Source of the DNA: Mytilinidion resinicola
Taxonomy: Eukaryota; Ascomycota; Dothideomycetes; Mytilinidiales; Mytilinidiaceae
Assembly (NCBI RefSeq): GCF_010093595.1
Contig: NW_022985477.1
Span: 1-64,000, forward strand
Reading direction: 5' to 3'
Length of the DNA: 64,000 nucleotides
The stretch's first letter is position 1. Each line of letters opens with the position of its first letter. The position numbers and the translations under genes were made by a program. This document shows positions 60,838 through 64,000 of this stretch, one piece after another. The notes under the pieces were generated by a model. The model had not been told where the DNA came from. It was given only the letters and a program-made list of their open reading frames with translations, and did not search any database.

Positions 60838-62334
60838 ATGGAGGAGGACAGGGCAGCTACGAATCTGGGGCCAGACGTGGAGGGAGATATGAATGAAGAG
60901 GAGAAGATAGTCCAGAAGCAGCCAAAGAGGAGGTTCGTGGGCAGGAAGACGGCGGAGAAGGCTGTTGGGCAGGCGGAGCCAAATGCGAATATCGAGGATA
61001 GCAGTGCTATACAAGGTGAGAATTGCTACTTATCCTATATTTCATGTATGTACTTATTAGAGGAAACAGTTGCCCAACCTCGAAGAACAGCCCGCGCTCT
61101 AAACAATATCCCCCCATCCATTCTAAACGACCCCGACGTCAACGATGCCATATCTCTCCTCCCTCCCAACTACAACTTCGAAATACACAAGACAATACAC
61201 AGAATTCAAACTAGCGGAGCCAAAAATATTGCCCTCCAATTTCCGGAAGGCCTACTCCTCTTTGCGACCACCATCTCGGACATCTTGACTCAATTCTGCC
61301 CCGGCACCACAACCACCATCATGGGCGACGTAACCTATGGCGCCTGTTGCATTGACGACTTTACCGCACGAGCCTTGGGGTGCGACCTCTTGATCCACTA
61401 TGCGCATAGCTGTTTAATACCCGTAGCTGTCACTAAAATCGCGACGTTATACATATTCGTTGCCATAAGTATAGACACATCGCACCTCTTAAGCACCATC
61501 ACACGCAACTTCCCTATTGGAAAGACAATAGCCCTAATAGGAACCATCCAGTTCAACGCCACCATCCACGGTATCGCCCCCGAGCTACGCAAAGAAGGCT
61601 ACAACGTTATCGTTCCCCAAACTTCCCCATTATCAAAAGGAGAGATCCTAGGGTGCACATCCCCAGCGATGTCTCTGAACCCCTCTCCATCTACCAACCC
61701 AAAGAGGCCGTCGAAGCCGGAAGATATGCTGGTCCCGGACTTGTTACTGTATTTGGGTGATGGTCGATTTCACCTAGAATCTGCCATGATCGCTAACCCG
61801 ACTCTGCCTGCATACCGCTATGACCCTTATAGCCGCCGATTGACGCATGAGGTCTATGAGCATGCCTCCTTACACTCTCTTCGAAGTACGGCGATCCGTA
61901 TAGCGCGGAAAGCGAAGACATGGGGCATCATTCTTGGGTCACTCGGTCGGCAGGGGAATCCCCACACCCTCACGCTCATCGAGAACCACCTGCGAGCGAG
62001 AGGGCTAAAATGGGTGAACCTACTTCTCAGCGAGATCTTCCCGGGTAAGCTAGCAATGATGGATGATGTGGAGGCCTGGGTCCAGATCGCCTGTCCGCGG
62101 CTGAGTATAGACTGGGGCTATGCGTTCGAGCGGCCGTTATTGAGTCCTTATGAAGCGCTTGTTGCTCTGGGGGTGAAGGAGGCGGGGTGGTTAATTGAGG
62201 AAGAAGGAGGGACAATAGGAGAAGTGGGAGGTGGTAAAACAAACGGAGTGTATCCCATGGATTTCTACTCGAAAGAAGGACTAGGGAGAACGACGGAGGC
62301 AGGAGCGGTGTTGGAGGTTGAGATCAAAGCGTAG
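60838..62334 (+). CDS. DPH1: Diphthamide synthesis enzyme, 3-amino-3-carboxypropyl transferase subunit 1
   Basis: ATG 60838 and a 45-bp intron (61016-61060, a multiple of three, so the frame stays open) give 483 residues. With Dph2 the enzyme transfers the 3-amino-3-carboxypropyl group of S-adenosylmethionine to a His of elongation factor 2 using a 4Fe-4S cluster. Diagnostic stretches: [46 protein letters not shown] (first cluster Cys), [10 protein letters not shown] (second Cys region), [38 protein letters not shown], and [15 protein letters not shown] (third Cys). This is DPH1 rather than DPH2 by the YDPYS and CPRLSIDWG blocks. The N-terminal 60 residues are charged and variable. The upstream TTG-initiated extension is ignored. 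It should be cytosolic. Confidence 0.94.
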   Translation: MEEDRAATNLGPDVEGDMNEEEKIVQKQPKRRFVGRKTAEKAVGQAEPNANIEDSSAIQGENCYLSYISCMYLLEETVAQPRRTARALNNIPPSILNDPDVNDAISLLPPNYNFEIHKTIHRIQTSGAKNIALQFPEGLLLFATTISDILTQFCPGTTTTIMGDVTYGACCIDDFTARALGCDLLIHYAHSCLIPVAVTKIATLYIFVAISIDTSHLLSTITRNFPIGKTIALIGTIQFNATIHGIAPELRKEGYNVIVPQTSPLSKGEILGCTSPAMSLNPSPSTNPKRPSKPEDMLVPDLLLYLGDGRFHLESAMIANPTLPAYRYDPYSRRLTHEVYEHASLHSLRSTAIRIARKAKTWGIILGSLGRQGNPHTLTLIENHLRARGLKWVNLLLSEIFPGKLAMMDDVEAWVQIACPRLSIDWGYAFERPLLSPYEALVALGVKEAGWLIEEEGGTIGEVGGGKTNGVYPMDFYSKEGLGRTTEAGAVLEVEIKA

Positions 62335-62838
62335 TGCTGCAATGGGGTAAGCACATAGAGGTGTTGGGGACATTTTCACGCATTGAAGGACCGGCGCATC
62401 AAAAGGGGCAGATACCAAAATTCAGTTCGTGCAATCTCATCAAAACTCTTCAGCATTCCACGCAGTCAATTCCGCAACCCTTTGCGCCCAGAATGGGTCC
62501 TCCGCCAGACCACGCACCCCTTAGCTTCCTCGGCGTCTCACTGAAAAGCATCACACGGTGAGTTTTGAAACTTCTTGCAACAAAACCACCGAACACGGCC
62601 ATCCTGCGCGTACCTGTTCGCGTCTTTCAACAAAGCTGTCGCAAGGCCAATTCTGGATCTTTTTGCAACACAATTATGCAAAGCCGTTGATGCAGCACAA
62701 TAATAATTAACAATCTAATTAGTTCGGAATTCAATTCCGATGCCGAGATTCCAGTGAAGCACAAATGACCTATTTTTCTACACAAATACTGACCAACTCG
62801 CCCTAGATAGTGGTTTTTGGACATCATCAGTCGCCAAA
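62335..62838. other. Intergenic, no gene seen
   Basis: The only frame (62334-62561) lacks features. It likely holds the DPH1 trailer and the promoter of the next gene. Confidence 0.5.
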
Positions 62839-63269
62839 ATGCCGATTGACATCGAAAGCCACATCCTCATCTCCCACGTGCTGAATAGCTACAGCACGCC
62901 CTCCTCCGCCGCCGAAAAGACGGCTCTTTTCCCCCCCAACAGCACCCTCGTCGCCCACGGGAGATTCGAATACAAAGGGAAACCCACAATCGAGGCTTTT
63001 CTTGCTGCGTCTGAGAAAACGAAGAAGGCTGGACATCCTTTTCGTCATCACCTAAGCTCCATCAAGATAGTTACGGATGGCTCGGATCATGCTAGGGCGG
63101 TATCTTATTTCCTAGTGATGGGAAATACGGCACCGGATCATTGGGGCGTGTAAGGGATGTGTTCGTTAGGATTGGGGGCGAGTGGCTGTTTGAAGAGAGG
63201 AGGATTACGATTGACGGGGCTGATCCTCATGGGTGGATCGGGTCGGGAGCTGGACCGGTGAAGCTGTAG
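62839..63269 (+). pseudogene. SnoaL/NTF2-like protein gene with a one-base frameshift
   Basis: ATG 62839 (context GCCAAAATGCC) starts a single-exon frame that reads IDIESHILISHVLNSYS, then ARAVSYFLVMGNTAPDHWG, typical of SnoaL-like small barrels (NTF2 fold). At 63143-63150 the frame runs to a stop after DHWGV. One base off, it continues with RVRDVFVRIGGEWLFEERR to WIGSGAGPVKL and a stop at 63267-63269. One lost base near GGGG would explain this. Without a frame restart the product would lose its last strand. It may be an assembly error in a G run rather than true decay, so a pseudogene call is provisional. Confidence 0.55.
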
Positions 63270-63305
63270 CTTCAGAAAGGGAAAATGATGGAATCACGAG
63301 TATAT

Positions 63306-63330
63306 GGATATCCCGTTCAGCGGGATATCC
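63306..63330. terminator. Perfect 10-bp hairpin in the 3' flank
   Basis: GGATATCCCG, a 5-nt loop (TTCAG), then CGGGATATCC form a perfect inverted repeat 37 bp after the SnoaL-like stop. Fungal genes do not need such hairpins for 3' end formation, so the role is open. Confidence 0.5.
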
Positions 63331-63617
63331 TACTGTAATTTGAAAACGAGAAGCCAGCCGAGAATTAAGAAGAAAGATAAAAGAGCTTAGGCCATCGATT
63401 CCAGCCAGGGGCACGACAAAGAGGAAAAGTGCAGATACAGCGCTTCTTTAGGCCTCTTTACATACTCTCCTACAATTATTTGTGTACTTTGAAGCATTCA
63501 AAGTGAAATGCAGAATGCAAGTGAATGGTGGAGGTTCGGGACAGGCTGACTAATCTAGTCGTCTTGGCGAATTCAAGATCCGCGACCCTTGGACCTACTT
63601 CACTTCATCAATACAAC

Positions 63618-64000
63618 ATGGCGACCCTCAAATTTGGACTAAACGTCCAAAACAAGCAACAGAAGGTCCCAAATCGCCCAGCGCCTGCGAAACGAAAACC
63701 CATCTTCGACGAGGAGGACGAGGAAGACGAGTCCAATCGCCCCACCAAATCCTCAAATGGCGTTGAAGAAATCGCGGTCTTCGACCTTGACGAACCCAAC
63801 CCTACACCATCGACCGCTCCTCCGAAGAATACCTCAAAATCACAACCTTCCAAGCTGTCCGGTGTTCCGAAGTTAAAGAAAATAGAGGACGACCCCACCG
63901 CTGGCTATGGGGATATATCAACTCTCCAAGCTTCCATGAAGCATGCCGAAGAAGCTCTCGCCGTCGATCCCTCCATTTATGACTACGACGCCGCGTATGA
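63618..64000 (+). CDS. NSRP1-like nuclear splicing regulator, 5' part
   Basis: ATG 63618 begins a frame open to the window end (127 residues, partial). The start ATLKFGLNVQNKQQK is followed by a basic-then-acidic tract (KRKPIFDEEDEEDE) and a Ser/Pro-rich linker. Then comes ISTLQASMKHAEEALAVDPSIYDYDAAY, which matches the conserved Asp-Pro-x-x-Tyr/Phe-Asp-Tyr-Asp block of nuclear speckle splicing regulatory protein 1 (CCDC55, DUF2040). Relatives bind RNA and modulate alternative splice choice in the nucleus. The remaining coiled coil lies outside the window. It has no signal peptide. Confidence 0.82.
   Translation, partial: MATLKFGLNVQNKQQKVPNRPAPAKRKPIFDEEDEEDESNRPTKSSNGVEEIAVFDLDEPNPTPSTAPPKNTSKSQPSKLSGVPKLKKIEDDPTAGYGDISTLQASMKHAEEALAVDPSIYDYDAAY

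Noticed and set aside
1..64000. CRISPR arrays, bacterial operons, rRNA genes
   Set aside because: No regularly spaced repeats, no ribosome binding sites and no rRNA-like sequence; introns and gene types show a fungal nuclear genome.

Overview
The window is nuclear DNA of a filamentous ascomycete (Pezizomycotina). Genes carry short GT..AG introns of about 45-65 bp and several families are typical of that group: NACHT/STAND proteins, allantoate-permease-type transporters, and an adenylation-thiolation-reductase-SDR enzyme of the glycine betaine reductase type. The first 17.2 kb has the signature of repeat-induced point mutation (RIP): strong TA enrichment and reading frames in which Gln/Arg codons have become TAA, TAG or TGA. 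I cannot name the species. The left end looks subtelomeric because it holds two degenerate copies of a telomere-linked RecQ helicase gene.

Layout. 1-17.2 kb: a 122-bp tandem repeat, RecQ-helicase relic 1, truncated RecQ-helicase relic 2, a Ty3/Gypsy retroelement with recognisable gag, protease and reverse transcriptase, two related LTRs, and a second degenerate element on the other strand. The base composition changes sharply near 17.2 kb. 18.2-28.3 kb: three Dal5/Tna1/Fen2-type MFS transporters and one FAD-dependent monooxygenase, which may be an uptake and aromatic-degradation neighbourhood. 28.6-34.8 kb: a decay zone with a broken uncharacterised gene, a broken F-box/ankyrin gene, one intact single-pass membrane protein and a broken tandem paralogue of it. 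35.5-39.4 kb: an A-T-R-SDR carboxylate reductase. 40.4-41.4 kb: a membrane-protein gene broken by C-to-T type stops. 41.5-45.0 kb: a large NACHT protein.

45.0-50.1 kb: two copies of a ~100-bp repeat in direct orientation flank a divergently transcribed cytochrome P450 and ABM-domain (dimeric alpha-beta barrel) gene pair. 51.0-53.0 kb: a broken STAND-N-terminal/LIM gene with an internal duplication of a LIM half. 53.6-56.2 kb: two tandem zinc-knuckle genes, both broken. 56.2-59.4 kb: no gene seen. 59.4-64.0 kb: conserved core genes, namely HMG-CoA lyase and the diphthamide enzyme DPH1 head to head, a frameshifted SnoaL-like gene, and the 5' part of an NSRP1-like splicing regulator.

The overall picture is a gradient from a RIP-destroyed chromosome end, through an accessory zone rich in transporters, defence-type proteins and pseudogenes, to conserved housekeeping genes. 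Many accessory genes are present in more than one copy and carry stops that C-to-T change explains, so RIP or relaxed selection has reached beyond the AT-rich block. All functional calls come from reading motifs in the translated sequence; no database search was possible.
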